A stretch of 34,298 bases of DNA from Candidatus Omnitrophota bacterium (GCA_022072175.1 JAJVIE010000005.1:1-34298), one strand, 5' to 3'. Shown: positions 22,347 through 28,940, counted from the stretch's first letter. A program made the numbers and translations. Notes: generated by a model from the sequence alone, not told the origin.

Positions 22347-22671
22347 AAGTCTGCGTGTGATCAAATACTAACTGTTGTCCATGCTGTACAATGCAGTACA
22401 CATCAACATAGTCAAACCCGTCATTTTGTAAGACTGAATCTGCAATTCTTATGGCCTCGTGATCATTACTTGCTACATATTCTAGCCAACACTCTACATA
22501 AAACTCACGTTCGTGCCTTTCCATGATCCTAAAACGTAGATTCTTGTTATCAAAAAACCTTTCGTTTTCGCAACTGTTGATCATAATACAAAGCTCGCCT
22601 GTTTCGGAATCACCTTTAAGGATTGGTGATATTTCAAGAAAGTCATGGAAATATACTTGGTATGTACTCAT
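22333..22671 (-). CDS. Hypothetical early protein (112 aa)
   Basis: The ATG at 22671 (MSTYQVYFHDFLEIS) follows the previous stop by one base. The protein is a small alpha/beta domain with alternating strands (LRFRIMERHEREFYVECWLE, DYVDVYCIVQHGQQLVFD). No catalytic motif is visible. It overlaps the exonuclease gene by 14 bases. Function unknown. Confidence 0.65.
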   Translation of the reverse strand: MSTYQVYFHDFLEISPILKGDSETGELCIMINSCENERFFDNKNLRFRIMERHEREFYVECWLEYVASNDHEAIRIADSVLQNDGFDYVDVYCIVQHGQQLVFDHTQTYADK

Positions 22672-22672
22672 A

Positions 22673-22861
22673 TCAATATCGAGCAAAAAGGTATTTAATA
22701 ATATCAATCAGAAGCCCCCTCTTTTTGTTATACATGCCAAGAATAAAACGGATTCTATCTTTGATGACAAAACTACCCTCTTTTACTACTCCATCATGGC
22801 TACATACAAGCCGTAGTTCTGCGCCATTTATGGGATAGACTATTGTTTTATTCTTATTCAT
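22673..22861 (-). CDS. Hypothetical small protein (62 aa)
   Basis: An unrecognised basic protein, MNKNKTIVYPINGAELRLVC, with short strands followed by a basic helix (MYNKKRGLLIDIIKYLF). Its start overlaps the end of the upstream 58-residue gene by eight bases, in line with the dense packing of this operon. Nothing more can be said from sequence. Confidence 0.6.
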   Translation of the reverse strand: MNKNKTIVYPINGAELRLVCSHDGVVKEGSFVIKDRIRFILGMYNKKRGLLIDIIKYLFARY

Positions 22862-23030
22862 ATTTCTTGCTCAATATGTAATGGACTGCACTTTTTGTAG
22901 CTGTTTCGGATTTGATGATATAACCCTCATCCAAAAGAGCAAGCATTGTTTCGATAAGTTTTACCGTCAATTTTGCCGCTTCTGGGTCGTTTTCAACGAT
23001 GCTATGGATTATAAAATATCTACTTTTCAT
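22854..23030 (-). CDS. Hypothetical helical microprotein (58 aa)
   Basis: A short gene supported by AAGGAC just before the ATG at 23030 and by overlaps with both neighbours. The product starts MKSRYFIIHSIVENDPEAAK and is mostly two helices ending in a basic HYILSKKYE; the central LIETMLALLDEGYIIKSETA could be a winged-helix-like half domain. No firm family. Confidence 0.62.
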   Translation of the reverse strand: MKSRYFIIHSIVENDPEAAKLTVKLIETMLALLDEGYIIKSETATKSAVHYILSKKYE

Positions 23031-23562
23031 TGTCCTTGAGCTTAATAGTTAATGATGATTTGCGTTCAGTATCCTCAAATATGCCGTATGGCATGCCGCC
23101 GTTTTCTTTAACCCACTTTTCAATGGCTTTTGAATCAACCTTACGATCTATTGAATAGACCTCTTTGCCAGCTTTCTTTTTCTTTGTGACAACAAAGCCA
23201 GCTTCACCAGCAGCTTTAACTATTTCTGATATTGGCCTCGCTGCAAGTTGGAATGTTGCATCAACGTGCGTTTCGTATAGCTCTTGAGGGACTTTATCAA
23301 TCTTATCTTCTTCAACGTAGTATTGTGAGCCGTATGATCTGCGATAAACCACTACATGATCCCCGTGTATACTTTTGAAGTTTGGATTGAATCTACTAGC
23401 AGTAGCTTCGAGCTTGTCCTTTATATCCTGTTCGGCTTGGTCAAGCAAAGCCTTCATTTCAAGAAAAGTTTGTAATGATTTATCGCCATCAGGCTCAAGG
23501 AATATATCGTTTCCTTTTGCTATCAACTTTGTTACTAGCTCTGTATCTATAGTTATTTTCAT
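23020..23562 (-). CDS. Early protein of the recombination cluster (180 aa)
   Basis: The N-terminal half is a long helix pair (FLEMKALLDQAEQDIKDKLE), followed by a beta hairpin (GDHVVVYRRSYGSQYYVEED) and a basic C-terminal region (TKKKKAGKEVYSIDRKVDSK). It sits between Bet/RecT and the RecB-like nuclease, where phages often place nuclease inhibitors or recombination cofactors, but I see no defining Gam or Gp157 signature. It has its own promoter whose -10 ends six bases before the ATG and no ribosome-binding site, so it is probably translated from a leaderless mRNA. Confidence 0.75.
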   Translation of the reverse strand: MKITIDTELVTKLIAKGNDIFLEPDGDKSLQTFLEMKALLDQAEQDIKDKLEATASRFNPNFKSIHGDHVVVYRRSYGSQYYVEEDKIDKVPQELYETHVDATFQLAARPISEIVKAAGEAGFVVTKKKKAGKEVYSIDRKVDSKAIEKWVKENGGMPYGIFEDTERKSSLTIKLKDNEK

Positions 23563-23568
23563 ACTATG

Positions 23569-23598
23569 ATTCTATAACTTTTGTTCAGTAGTTGTCAA
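23569..23598 (-). promoter_or_regulatory. Early promoter, predicted leaderless (for the 180-aa gene)
   Basis: TTGACA at 23593-23598, an 18-base spacer and TAGAAT at 23569-23574, which ends six bases before the ATG at 23562. The upstream box reads AAATACCACTTGACA, identical to that at 28964. Here the box is also half of an inverted repeat GTGGTA-N5-TACCAC (23599-23615), a possible operator. Confidence 0.75.
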
Positions 23599-23608
23599 GT
23601 GGTATTTA

Positions 23609-23815
23609 TTACCACCCTTTTCTTTCCGTTAAAACTGCGTATGCCACCGCTGTAAGCATTAGGAATGTACCCATAAACCACCAGCCTAAAAATGAGTTAA
23701 ATTCGCCTAGCTTTATGAATAGCCAGAAAGCACCAACGAAATAGCCGCTTACCGCTGCGCACAATACGAATAAAACGATAATTGCCATTAAGGTCTTTAG
23801 TGATGATCTAGTCAT
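23609..23815 (-). CDS. Small two-helix membrane protein (68 aa)
   Basis: Two hydrophobic segments, LMAIIVLFVLCAAVSGYFVG and WWFMGTFLMLTAVAYAVL, with a basic start MTRSSLK and end TERKGW. Signal peptidase features are absent, so it should stay in the membrane. It starts one base after the previous stop. Its stop lies within the inverted repeat of the next promoter. Role unknown; early phage membrane proteins can alter superinfection or host physiology. Confidence 0.7.
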   Translation of the reverse strand: MTRSSLKTLMAIIVLFVLCAAVSGYFVGAFWLFIKLGEFNSFLGWWFMGTFLMLTAVAYAVLTERKGW

Positions 23816-23816
23816 A

Positions 23817-23999
23817 TTATTTCAGTATTAAATCGTAACAGTATTTATAATCATTTGATGTTTCTAGGCACTTTTCCATTTGCTTTTCTTGTGTCTTATC
23901 TATCTGGCCCCCCACATAGAGCAGAAGTATAAGCGGCAAAAACATCAGAAGAACAACTATAATAAGTTCAAAAGTGCTGTTCCCGCTATTATTCGACAT
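23817..23999 (-). CDS. Single-pass membrane microprotein (60 aa)
   Basis: From the ATG at 23999, with an excellent AAGGAG six bases upstream, the protein has a polar start (MSNNSGNSTFE), one transmembrane helix (LIIVVLLMFLPLILLLYVGG) and a charged tail with two cysteines (CLETSNDYKYCYDLI). The ribosome-binding site lies inside the end of the annealase gene. A longer TTG reading has no support. Confidence 0.72.
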   Translation of the reverse strand: MSNNSGNSTFELIIVVLLMFLPLILLLYVGGQIDKTQEKQMEKCLETSNDYKYCYDLILK

Positions 24000-24894
24000 T
24001 CTGCTCCTTTCCTTCTGCAATATCCTTGCGTAGCTCCGCAATAGACTTTCTGGTTTCGTTTGGAGCTGGATTTGCAGAATCCTTAGCCATCTTTTCTTTA
24101 ATCGCTTCGCTTGCTTCCTTGGCTTCCTCTGCCCCTACTGGCTCAACCTCTTTGATAGGTTCTGCGGGTGTCGGCTCGTTATTCAGCACGACAACCTTAT
24201 CTTTTTTAGCAATACTTTCTGGTGTTGGTAGATCAAGGATGGGATTATTGATTTGCTCCATTTCCTCGCTCGTATAGATACCAGATAGCTCATTTGGGAA
24301 TCCTTTACGCAAGGCCAATGCCTCAGCACACTTTTCAAGCATTCTGTATGGCATTCTTTCCCATAGTGGGGATAGTTTAAGCCCGTCTTTTGTTTGGTTG
24401 AATACTGCGTATTCTTTCCAGCGTGCAGTAGCAGTAAAGCCAATCCGTGCGCCTTTAACCATCTTGTAGACAGTAACAGTAGCTTTTATTGGGTATTTCG
24501 TGCTTTCGTCTGTTGGTAGGCAAATAGCATCGTCCTGTCCAGCATAATCACCAGACCTTTGAGCTACTAATCGCAAGCCGTCAATACCTGTCTGTATGGT
24601 CATTTTTTCACGACCTAGCCTACTATCCCATCGAAAGACAGCATGAATTTGATTAGCAAGAGGGTCAAGCCCCGTTCGCTTAGCCGTATAAAGGAATAAA
24701 AGTAAGTCCGCATCTGATCTTTGCTTACCGCTTTTATCAGGTGTGAATATCTGATCTTTGATTAGATCGAGGTATAACTTTGGGCTTTGCCCCTCTGGTA
24801 TAAGCGAAAGAAGTTTTTTATTCTTTCCCTCACCAATCATTTTAACGGTTTTTGTGGCTTCTTCTTCTTTAGCCACCATAGCTTTTTGTACCAT
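23989..24894 (-). CDS. bet: Single-strand annealing protein (Bet/RecT)
   Basis: A 301-residue recombinase. The Bet core is clear: DADLLLFLYTAKRTGLDPLA, NQIHAVFRWDSRLGREKMTI, QTGIDGLRLVAQRSGDYAGQ and TATARWKEYAVFNQ followed by WERMPYRMLEKCAEALALRK. The last 80 residues are a disordered, Glu/Ala/Pro-rich tail that probably contacts SSB. The protein pairs complementary strands during recombination and concatemer formation, with the RecB-like nuclease as likely partner. It lies one base after the HTH-like gene in the unit driven by the promoter at 25286. Confidence 0.93.
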   Translation of the reverse strand: MVQKAMVAKEEEATKTVKMIGEGKNKKLLSLIPEGQSPKLYLDLIKDQIFTPDKSGKQRSDADLLLFLYTAKRTGLDPLANQIHAVFRWDSRLGREKMTIQTGIDGLRLVAQRSGDYAGQDDAICLPTDESTKYPIKATVTVYKMVKGARIGFTATARWKEYAVFNQTKDGLKLSPLWERMPYRMLEKCAEALALRKGFPNELSGIYTSEEMEQINNPILDLPTPESIAKKDKVVVLNNEPTPAEPIKEVEPVGAEEAKEASEAIKEKMAKDSANPAPNETRKSIAELRKDIAEGKEQNVE

Positions 24895-24895
24895 A

Positions 24896-25279
24896 TTATC
24901 TTTGTTTCAAACTTTTAATTGCATCAGCCAAATCAGGTTGTTTAAGTCTTTGGATAACCCAATATACATACCCCCTTGTATACGGCTTCTTTGTCTTTGG
25001 GTTGTAGTACCGCTTCGCAATATCGGATGCAGACATACCACCCATGTAATCAGTAAGAACCCGTACCCATAAATCGGACTTCTTAACCGCAAGAGCCTTT
25101 TTACCGTTATAATCGCTTTCCATAATCATTGCATCAAGTGTAGCCTTCATTATTTCTGGCATATATATATCTATGGTCGTTTCAATGCGCTTTCTAAGAT
25201 CGTCTGAATCTTTGGAATGTAAACCTTCTTCTGCGCATTCATAAGCAAATTCAATGATCTTTTCCTTTAGGTTTTCCAT
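24896..25279 (-). CDS. Putative HTH DNA-binding protein (127 aa)
   Basis: The C-terminal part MSASDIAKRYYNPKTKKPYT followed by RGYVYWVIQRLKQ (residues 82-113) reads as a helix-turn-helix with an inserted loop, preceded by a long acidic helical N-terminus. It could regulate the shared early promoters or bind DNA in recombination. It starts exactly at the predicted transcript start of its own promoter, six bases after the -10, with no ribosome-binding site. The annealase gene follows after one base. The regulator role is inference. Confidence 0.72.
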   Translation of the reverse strand: MENLKEKIIEFAYECAEEGLHSKDSDDLRKRIETTIDIYMPEIMKATLDAMIMESDYNGKKALAVKKSDLWVRVLTDYMGGMSASDIAKRYYNPKTKKPYTRGYVYWVIQRLKQPDLADAIKSLKQR

Positions 25280-25285
25280 ATTAGT

Positions 25286-25314
25286 ATGGTATCAATGTGT
25301 ATAGTGGTTGTCAA
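25286..25314 (-). promoter_or_regulatory. Early promoter, predicted leaderless (HTH-bet unit)
   Basis: TTGACA at 25309-25314, a 17-base spacer and TACCAT at 25286-25291, ending six bases before the ATG at 25279. The upstream sequence TTTGCCACTTGACA matches the shared early box except for two positions. Confidence 0.7.
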
Positions 25315-25325
25315 GTGGCAAATTA

Positions 25326-25508
25326 CTATGATACATCCTCTGCCCCCTTTTTATCCTCAATGCTAACTTGTATCAACTTCATCTTTGCGCCAGAATTGGC
25401 TTCTAGGTCTTTGTTTAGCTGCTTTGCCATAGCGTGTAGTATTGCTTCGCTGGTTTCCTTGTTAAGTTCTTCTGGCAACTCAACTTGAATTAGAAAAAAT
25501 CCTTTCAT
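25326..25508 (-). CDS. Hypothetical small protein (60 aa)
   Basis: An unrecognised alpha/beta microprotein: a strand (GFFLIQVELP), a helix (KETSEAILHAMAKQLNKDLE) and a second strand (KMKLIQVSIED). It is coupled to the upstream gene through ATGA and ends just before the next early promoter, so it is the last gene of the small-protein cassette. Confidence 0.65.
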   Translation of the reverse strand: MKGFFLIQVELPEELNKETSEAILHAMAKQLNKDLEANSGAKMKLIQVSIEDKKGAEDVS

Positions 25509-25807
25509 ACTTGTGTTTCATAATCAATAACTTCTATACTGTGCATTCCAAACGGAATTGTGCGTATTCGCTTGGTGCTTTTATCATGTACCCTTTCAAA
25601 TACGCTGATCATCTTGCGCACATGACTACATACCTGCACAACCCCACCCTTGCCACGCCTTTGTAAAAACGCCCTTTCCATTTCCTCACAATCACATTCA
25701 AAACGCTCACGAGTTAGCGAGTAGGACGGCTTACGCCACCTTCCGTTTTCTTGGTACATTAGGCTGATCGTACCCTTTTCATTAGCCCAATCATCGGCCT
25801 GTGACAT
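25505..25807 (-). CDS. Hypothetical protein with paired cysteines (100 aa)
   Basis: The ATG at 25807 is preferred over a TTG at 25849, which would run further into the membrane peptide gene. The protein reads MSQADDWANEKGTISLMYQE, then FECDCEEMERAFLQRRGKGG and VCSHVRKMISVFERVHDKST. The CDC and VCSH segments may bind metal, but no family is recognised. It overlaps the membrane peptide gene upstream and is coupled to the next gene by ATGA. Confidence 0.65.
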   Translation of the reverse strand: MSQADDWANEKGTISLMYQENGRWRKPSYSLTRERFECDCEEMERAFLQRRGKGGVVQVCSHVRKMISVFERVHDKSTKRIRTIPFGMHSIEVIDYETQV

Positions 25808-25880
25808 CGTATATAGCAAACGTCCAAAATAATAACTCAACCAGAGCAATTAAGATGATAAGTAGAAAAAGTCTTTTCAT
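25791..25880 (-). CDS. Membrane microprotein (29 aa)
   Basis: MKRLFLLIILIALVELLF continues with a short polar tail YDVTGR: one transmembrane helix with a basic start. The ATG at 25880 has AGGCG four bases upstream, and the stop overlaps the next gene. A longer frame to 26012 exists, but its upstream part is antisense-like noise over the 46-residue gene. Such single-helix peptides are typical phage regulators of membranes or proteases. Small size keeps confidence moderate. Confidence 0.5.
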   Translation of the reverse strand: MKRLFLLIILIALVELLFWTFAIYDVTGR

Positions 25881-25885
25881 ATCGC

Positions 25886-26026
25886 CTAGTTGAACAACGG
25901 TAGAATGTATATAACCACAATGTCGTAAGGCAATGCGTATGGTATGAATATATTTATGATACCATGCAAAATACCCCACTTCACAAATGCGTATATCAGA
26001 TTTATGATCCAAAATATCTGTGTCAT
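25886..26026 (-). CDS. Hydrophobic microprotein (46 aa)
   Basis: The product MTQIFWIINLIYAFVKWG continues as a hydrophobic, isoleucine-rich chain with a second helix (YDIVVIYILPLFN). It ends five bases before the next small gene. There is no clear ribosome-binding site. Supported mainly by gene packing and a continuous hydrophobic reading frame. Confidence 0.5.
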   Translation of the reverse strand: MTQIFWIINLIYAFVKWGILHGIINIFIPYALPYDIVVIYILPLFN

Positions 26027-26048
26027 GTTGTAATTTATAAATTGATAA

Positions 26049-26177
26049 CTACTTACACACTACTGGTAGCCATATGGCACTCCATATAATCGCCAAGCCG
26101 ATAATAAATATAGCCCCAAAGACTGCCCCTATAAGCCCGCATTGGTAGGCAAAGTTTCGTATTCTATCTTCAAACAT
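26049..26177 (-). CDS. Single-pass membrane microprotein (42 aa)
   Basis: MFEDRIRNFAYQCGLIGAVF leads into one transmembrane helix (GAIFIIGLAIIWSAIWLPVV) and a CK end. The charged start and hydrophobic remainder suggest cytoplasm-in topology. It lies four bases after the upstream zinc-ribbon gene. Function unknown. Confidence 0.55.
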   Translation of the reverse strand: MFEDRIRNFAYQCGLIGAVFGAIFIIGLAIIWSAIWLPVVCK

Positions 26178-26181
26178 ATTA

Positions 26182-26346
26182 TTAGTTCAAACTTCTAAAA
26201 TTGACTATCCTTTTTATGGCAGACCTGCAAATGTAACAAACTACCCAAATATCATTTTCGACTTGGTGCAACTCCAACTGGATTGAGCCACAATCTTTAC
26301 AACGTATTACTGTTTTTTCTGATATTGTTGGTAGTGTTTCTTTCAT
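26182..26346 (-). CDS. Zinc-ribbon microprotein (54 aa)
   Basis: A four-cysteine ribbon: MKETLPTISEKTVIRC with CKDC at residues 16-19 and CYIC at 37-40, joined by a strand pair (SIQLELHQVENDIWVV), then a basic helix (IKRIVNFRSLN). The fold resembles Com-like or transcription-factor ribbons. It is followed after six bases by a second, different ribbon gene upstream in the operon. Likely RNA, DNA or RNA polymerase binding, by analogy only. Confidence 0.68.
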   Translation of the reverse strand: MKETLPTISEKTVIRCKDCGSIQLELHQVENDIWVVCYICRSAIKRIVNFRSLN

Positions 26347-26352
26347 AGCGAT

Positions 26353-26520
26353 TTAGCCTTTATTTAAAAACTTAAAATAGTCTGCTGAATTATTGATTGA
26401 TTTTAGAACCCCAAAGCAAGGCGTACAGGTCGGCTTATCGGTATCAATATAATGACTTATGGTAAACACCTTCCCGCAACGAAAACATTTATGCCTGTAC
26501 TGCTTCTTCACGTCTTTCAT
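26353..26520 (-). CDS. Zinc-ribbon microprotein (55 aa)
   Basis: MKDVKKQYRHKCFRCGKVF carries CFRC (residues 12-15) and later CTPC (32-35), again a complete ribbon, followed by a helical end. The basic start could contact nucleic acid. It is one of at least four complete small ribbons in the window and lies six bases downstream of a membrane-plus-ribbon protein. Confidence 0.68.
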   Translation of the reverse strand: MKDVKKQYRHKCFRCGKVFTISHYIDTDKPTCTPCFGVLKSINNSADYFKFLNKG

Positions 26521-26526
26521 AATGAT

Positions 26527-26853
26527 TTAATCTTTAATTCTTACGCTGTCAAGGTGGAAATAATTATGCCACCTTGCATAATAACCACAATCTACACATT
26601 TAACATAGCGTATAACAGGTGTTCTATACTCGCCTTCGTACTGAATACTGTTTGCCCTTGTTATTCTATGACCTATCATAAAGCACCTAAACCTTTTTGC
26701 TGTATATGGTAAAATCCAAATCGGCCAAGTAAGGATTACAAAGAGTGTGAATAGAATCTGCCTCACGCAATCAATCCGTTTTTGAAAAACTGGATTATTC
26801 TTCAAATACTCATACCACGCACCTTTTTGTATCTTCTTCACGTCTTTTTTCAT
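26527..26853 (-). CDS. Membrane protein with C-terminal CxxC motif (108 aa)
   Basis: A basic N-terminal helix (MKKDVKKIQKGAWYEYLKNN), a hydrophobic helix around residues 33-50 (ILFTLFVILTWPIWILPYT) and a C-terminal segment VKCVDCGYYARWHNYFH, where one CxxC and nearby histidines could bind zinc. AGGT lies just before the ATG. It joins the two themes of this cassette, membrane anchoring and metal ribbons. No known family. Confidence 0.7.
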   Translation of the reverse strand: MKKDVKKIQKGAWYEYLKNNPVFQKRIDCVRQILFTLFVILTWPIWILPYTAKRFRCFMIGHRITRANSIQYEGEYRTPVIRYVKCVDCGYYARWHNYFHLDSVRIKD

Positions 26854-26978
26854 ACTACCTCGTTTTGATCAATAATTTTCAACAGAGCATATATAATTGA
26901 ATCTATATATCCATCACCCAGATTTGTTTTGCCAAGACAATCCAAAAAGGTAATGATTGTTCCTTTTTTTATTTTCAT
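26850..26978 (-). CDS. Hypothetical microprotein (42 aa)
   Basis: MKIKKGTIITFLDCLGKTNL followed by an amphipathic helix (YIDSIIYALLKIIDQNEVV). The stop overlaps the next start as ATGA, which supports translation. The N-terminal KGTIITFLD strand resembles the start of small SH3-like barrels, but the chain is too short for a full domain. Confidence 0.5.
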   Translation of the reverse strand: MKIKKGTIITFLDCLGKTNLGDGYIDSIIYALLKIIDQNEVV

Positions 26979-26984
26979 GTTGAT

Positions 26985-27173
26985 TTAATCCTTTTTGTAC
27001 AAACTTTCAACGAAAAAGCCACCGCTAAAGTAATTAAGAAGGCCGAAAGCTATAACCATACCGCCCGCCGTTACCGCCACAAAAAGACCTGCGTTGTACC
27101 AAATATAAAGATATATTACCCACCATAAAAGATAGGTTAAAAATGAAAGTGTTGCCGTTTTTGCAATTTTCAT
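26985..27173 (-). CDS. Two-helix membrane protein (62 aa)
   Basis: Two hydrophobic helices (TLSFLTYLLWWVIYLYIWYN and LFVAVTAGGMVIAFGLLNYF) flanked by lysines. Its start is coupled by ATGA to the upstream gene. No signal cleavage site is evident. It belongs to the run of small membrane proteins between 25791 and 28140. Confidence 0.65.
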   Translation of the reverse strand: MKIAKTATLSFLTYLLWWVIYLYIWYNAGLFVAVTAGGMVIAFGLLNYFSGGFFVESLYKKD

Positions 27174-27340
27174 AGTGCTTCATCGTAAAAAATATCAAGT
27201 ATTGGTGGGTTTTCAATTACGGCCCGTACTGCCTCTTTGAATGAAAACCTGCGACCTGTCAACAAATCTTTCCTGTGCCACCATTGCCAGACACGCATCG
27301 GTTCGTTAGTCAAAGCCCAAATGTAATACTTTATTTTCAT
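27170..27340 (-). CDS. Hypothetical small protein (56 aa)
   Basis: MKIKYYIWALTNEPMRVWQW, a tryptophan-rich start, followed by a basic stretch (HRKDLLTGRRFSFKEAVRA) and an acidic tail. It has AGGT before the ATG and an ATGA overlap with the next gene. No family recognised. Confidence 0.6.
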   Translation of the reverse strand: MKIKYYIWALTNEPMRVWQWWHRKDLLTGRRFSFKEAVRAVIENPPILDIFYDEAL

Positions 27341-27342
27341 AC

Positions 27343-27645
27343 CTATTTCTTTGGGGCTTTAACTGGTTCCCTCACGATTTTCTTTTCAATTTCCATATGT
27401 GCTTCTTTTGCATCAAGTTCAACCTGTTCGTGCATTTTCTTCTTAATCCATTCACTCACTACTTGTTCGAGTTCATATAGACTACCACGATAATCAAAAC
27501 CCGAAATTGCAAAATTGATTATTTGTGCCTGATTGTTCCTGTCCTTTTCGTTTAGATAAATTGTTACCCACTTTTTATTAGGCTCCTCACCTTCCCAATA
27601 GCCACTTTGTTCGATACTTGTTTGTATGTTCACATTCAGTTTCAT
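27343..27645 (-). CDS. Hypothetical early protein (100 aa)
   Basis: From the ATG at 27645 (MKLNVNIQTSIEQSGYWEGE), four bases after the previous stop. The first half is strand-rich (KKWVTIYLNEKDRNNQAQII), the second a helical charged region (VSEWIKKKMHEQVELDAKEA) ending in basic residues. A reading extended to 27732 overlaps the upstream gene and is not supported. Unknown function. Confidence 0.62.
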   Translation of the reverse strand: MKLNVNIQTSIEQSGYWEGEEPNKKWVTIYLNEKDRNNQAQIINFAISGFDYRGSLYELEQVVSEWIKKKMHEQVELDAKEAHMEIEKKIVREPVKAPKK

Positions 27646-27649
27646 AATA

Positions 27650-27994
27650 TTATTTTGAATTTCTAATTGTTTGTAATAATGTGATGATGTCGTCAATGGC
27701 TTGGTTATATCTTGCCTGTTCATTTGCCTCACTTGGTACTTTAGCAGTAGGATATGCTCTAATGTTTCTTCTTATATCAATCTGAACCGATTTGTACTTT
27801 TTGCTTTTTAGCTTTTCCACCACCTCATCAATAAGCTGTTGGCGGGCTTTTGCTGCTGCCCTTTCCTTGTGATACACGTTGCTTTCAAAGCATGCAAGGC
27901 ATATACCAATCCTCTTGCCATTCTTGGCATAAATACAAGTACATGGCTTTGTGTCACGTTTGTCTTTTTTGAATACCCAATTGTTAGTTTTCAT
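27650..27994 (-). CDS. Cysteine-knuckle protein (114 aa)
   Basis: Near the start KPCTCIYAKNGKRIGICLAC places four cysteines as CxC and CxxC around a basic loop, a compact zinc site. The rest is helical and basic (AAAKARQQLIDEVVEKLKSK) with a C-terminal helix (QAIDDIITLLQTIRNSK). Its start is coupled by ATGA to the upstream membrane protein gene. A nucleic-acid-binding role is plausible but not proven. Confidence 0.7.
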   Translation of the reverse strand: MKTNNWVFKKDKRDTKPCTCIYAKNGKRIGICLACFESNVYHKERAAAKARQQLIDEVVEKLKSKKYKSVQIDIRRNIRAYPTAKVPSEANEQARYNQAIDDIITLLQTIRNSK

Positions 27995-28140
27995 ATTACT
28001 GAAAAGTGCTGTAAAAGTTTAATAACGACCCACACAACAAACCCAAGCATGGCTATGTAGGTTAAGATCGTGCCTACTATGGCGATTCCAGCGATTGTAT
28101 ATATTTTCTTTTCTGTACTGTTCATGGCAGTAAAAATCAT
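27991..28140 (-). CDS. Single-pass membrane microprotein (49 aa)
   Basis: I choose the ATG at 28140 because it overlaps the upstream stop as ATGA; an internal ATG at 28125 is the alternative. The chain MIFTAMNSTEKKIYTIAG continues as a long hydrophobic helix (IAIVGTILTYIAMLGFVVWV) and ends ATGA-coupled to the next gene. Function unknown. Confidence 0.55.
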   Translation of the reverse strand: MIFTAMNSTEKKIYTIAGIAIVGTILTYIAMLGFVVWVVIKLLQHFSVI

Positions 28141-28280
28141 TCTTGCGTACACGCAACTATTAATTCCTCTTTGTCACACGAACAGCACACAATACGATCT
28201 ACTATGTTATAGCCAATAACAATGATCATCCACTTGTGGCCCGTCAATGAACAGATAAATTGCTTAATCTTCTTTTCCAT
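28137..28280 (-). CDS. Cysteine-rich microprotein (47 aa)
   Basis: MEKKIKQFICSLTGHKWMI contains the CxxxGHKW element seen in several small phage and bacterial metal-binding proteins, followed by RIVCCSCDKEELIVACTQE. Cysteines and the histidine could form a zinc site. ATGA overlap with the downstream gene. Confidence 0.58.
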   Translation of the reverse strand: MEKKIKQFICSLTGHKWMIIVIGYNIVDRIVCCSCDKEELIVACTQE

Positions 28281-28362
28281 ATAAGTGTATGTAAACTTCC
28301 AACTTCGCCATCACTCTTTCAAGTCTTATAATATAAGCTATACTGTCTAGTAGTTCTTTCAT
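28264..28362 (-). CDS. Helical microprotein (32 aa)
   Basis: The ATG at 28362 is preceded by GAGGA at a short but workable distance and overlaps the stop of the RlpA-like gene as ATGA; the end overlaps the next start by 17 bases. The product MKELLDSIAYIIRLERVMAK is one amphipathic helix with a short tail. Translation is supported only by the signals, so confidence is modest. Confidence 0.45.
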   Translation of the reverse strand: MKELLDSIAYIIRLERVMAKLEVYIHLYGKED

Positions 28363-28934
28363 AATTCCTCAATCAAGACATTGCTAACATCAGTCTTTGT
28401 TTCAAGCGCTTGTGCAACTGCTGGCACAAGATCAGCAATCCTACCTAGCTTTTCAAATCCGCCCGTGTCTGTGACCGTAGCGACTACAGATTTGCCGTTA
28501 TCGAGGTTTGTTAGCCTGACTTGTGTGTTCATGGGTAGCTTGTTGAATGCGATAGTAAGCCTGTTGTCGTCCAATGATTCACCGTTTGCCATCGTCAATG
28601 TTGCTGAACATCCCAAACATCCAACCCTTGAATAATGGGATACCTTACCCGTCATAGATACCCGTTTACTTGCGTTTACTTGGGGGGTAGGTGAAGGTTT
28701 TATTGGTGTTGTAGTAGGTGTGGGCGTTGCGGTTAAAAACACGCCATTACAAGCGTTTAGTGAGCAACTAAGGGCATGTGCGCTTGGTTCTTGAGCAAAT
28801 GCAATAAGGCTCATCCATCCGATAAAGAGCATCACGGCAATGATAATCACGCTTACAACCATTGATGGAATGATGCTATCTTCACTTCCGTAATGTTCGA
28901 TTGTTCCGTACTCTTTCGATTCTAGTTTTGTCAT
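28359..28934 (-). CDS. Membrane-anchored RlpA-like double-psi beta-barrel protein
   Basis: Residues 24-47 are a signal anchor (MVVSVIIIAVMLFIGWMSLI), followed by a Thr/Pro stalk (residues 68-85) and a C-terminal RlpA-like barrel: KVSHYSRVGCLGCSATLTMA, LTIAFNKLPMNTQVRLTNLD, NGKSVVATVTDTGGF and GRIADLVPAVAQAL. RlpA proteins act on peptidoglycan outside the membrane. The conserved aspartate is kept (D156), but the RlpA active-site histidine after LTxA is replaced by F130, so activity may differ from a lytic transglycosylase. It has its own promoter with the -10 six bases before the ATG, unexpected for a cell wall protein placed outside the lysis cassette. Confidence 0.82.
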   Translation of the reverse strand: MTKLESKEYGTIEHYGSEDSIIPSMVVSVIIIAVMLFIGWMSLIAFAQEPSAHALSCSLNACNGVFLTATPTPTTTPIKPSPTPQVNASKRVSMTGKVSHYSRVGCLGCSATLTMANGESLDDNRLTIAFNKLPMNTQVRLTNLDNGKSVVATVTDTGGFEKLGRIADLVPAVAQALETKTDVSNVLIEEL

Positions 28935-28940
28935 ATCGTC

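Noticed and set aside
25881-26012. Longer 73-residue version of the small membrane peptide
   Set aside because: Its upstream part reads through the better-supported 46-residue gene in another frame, and the internal ATG at 25880 has a ribosome-binding site and a clean transmembrane start.
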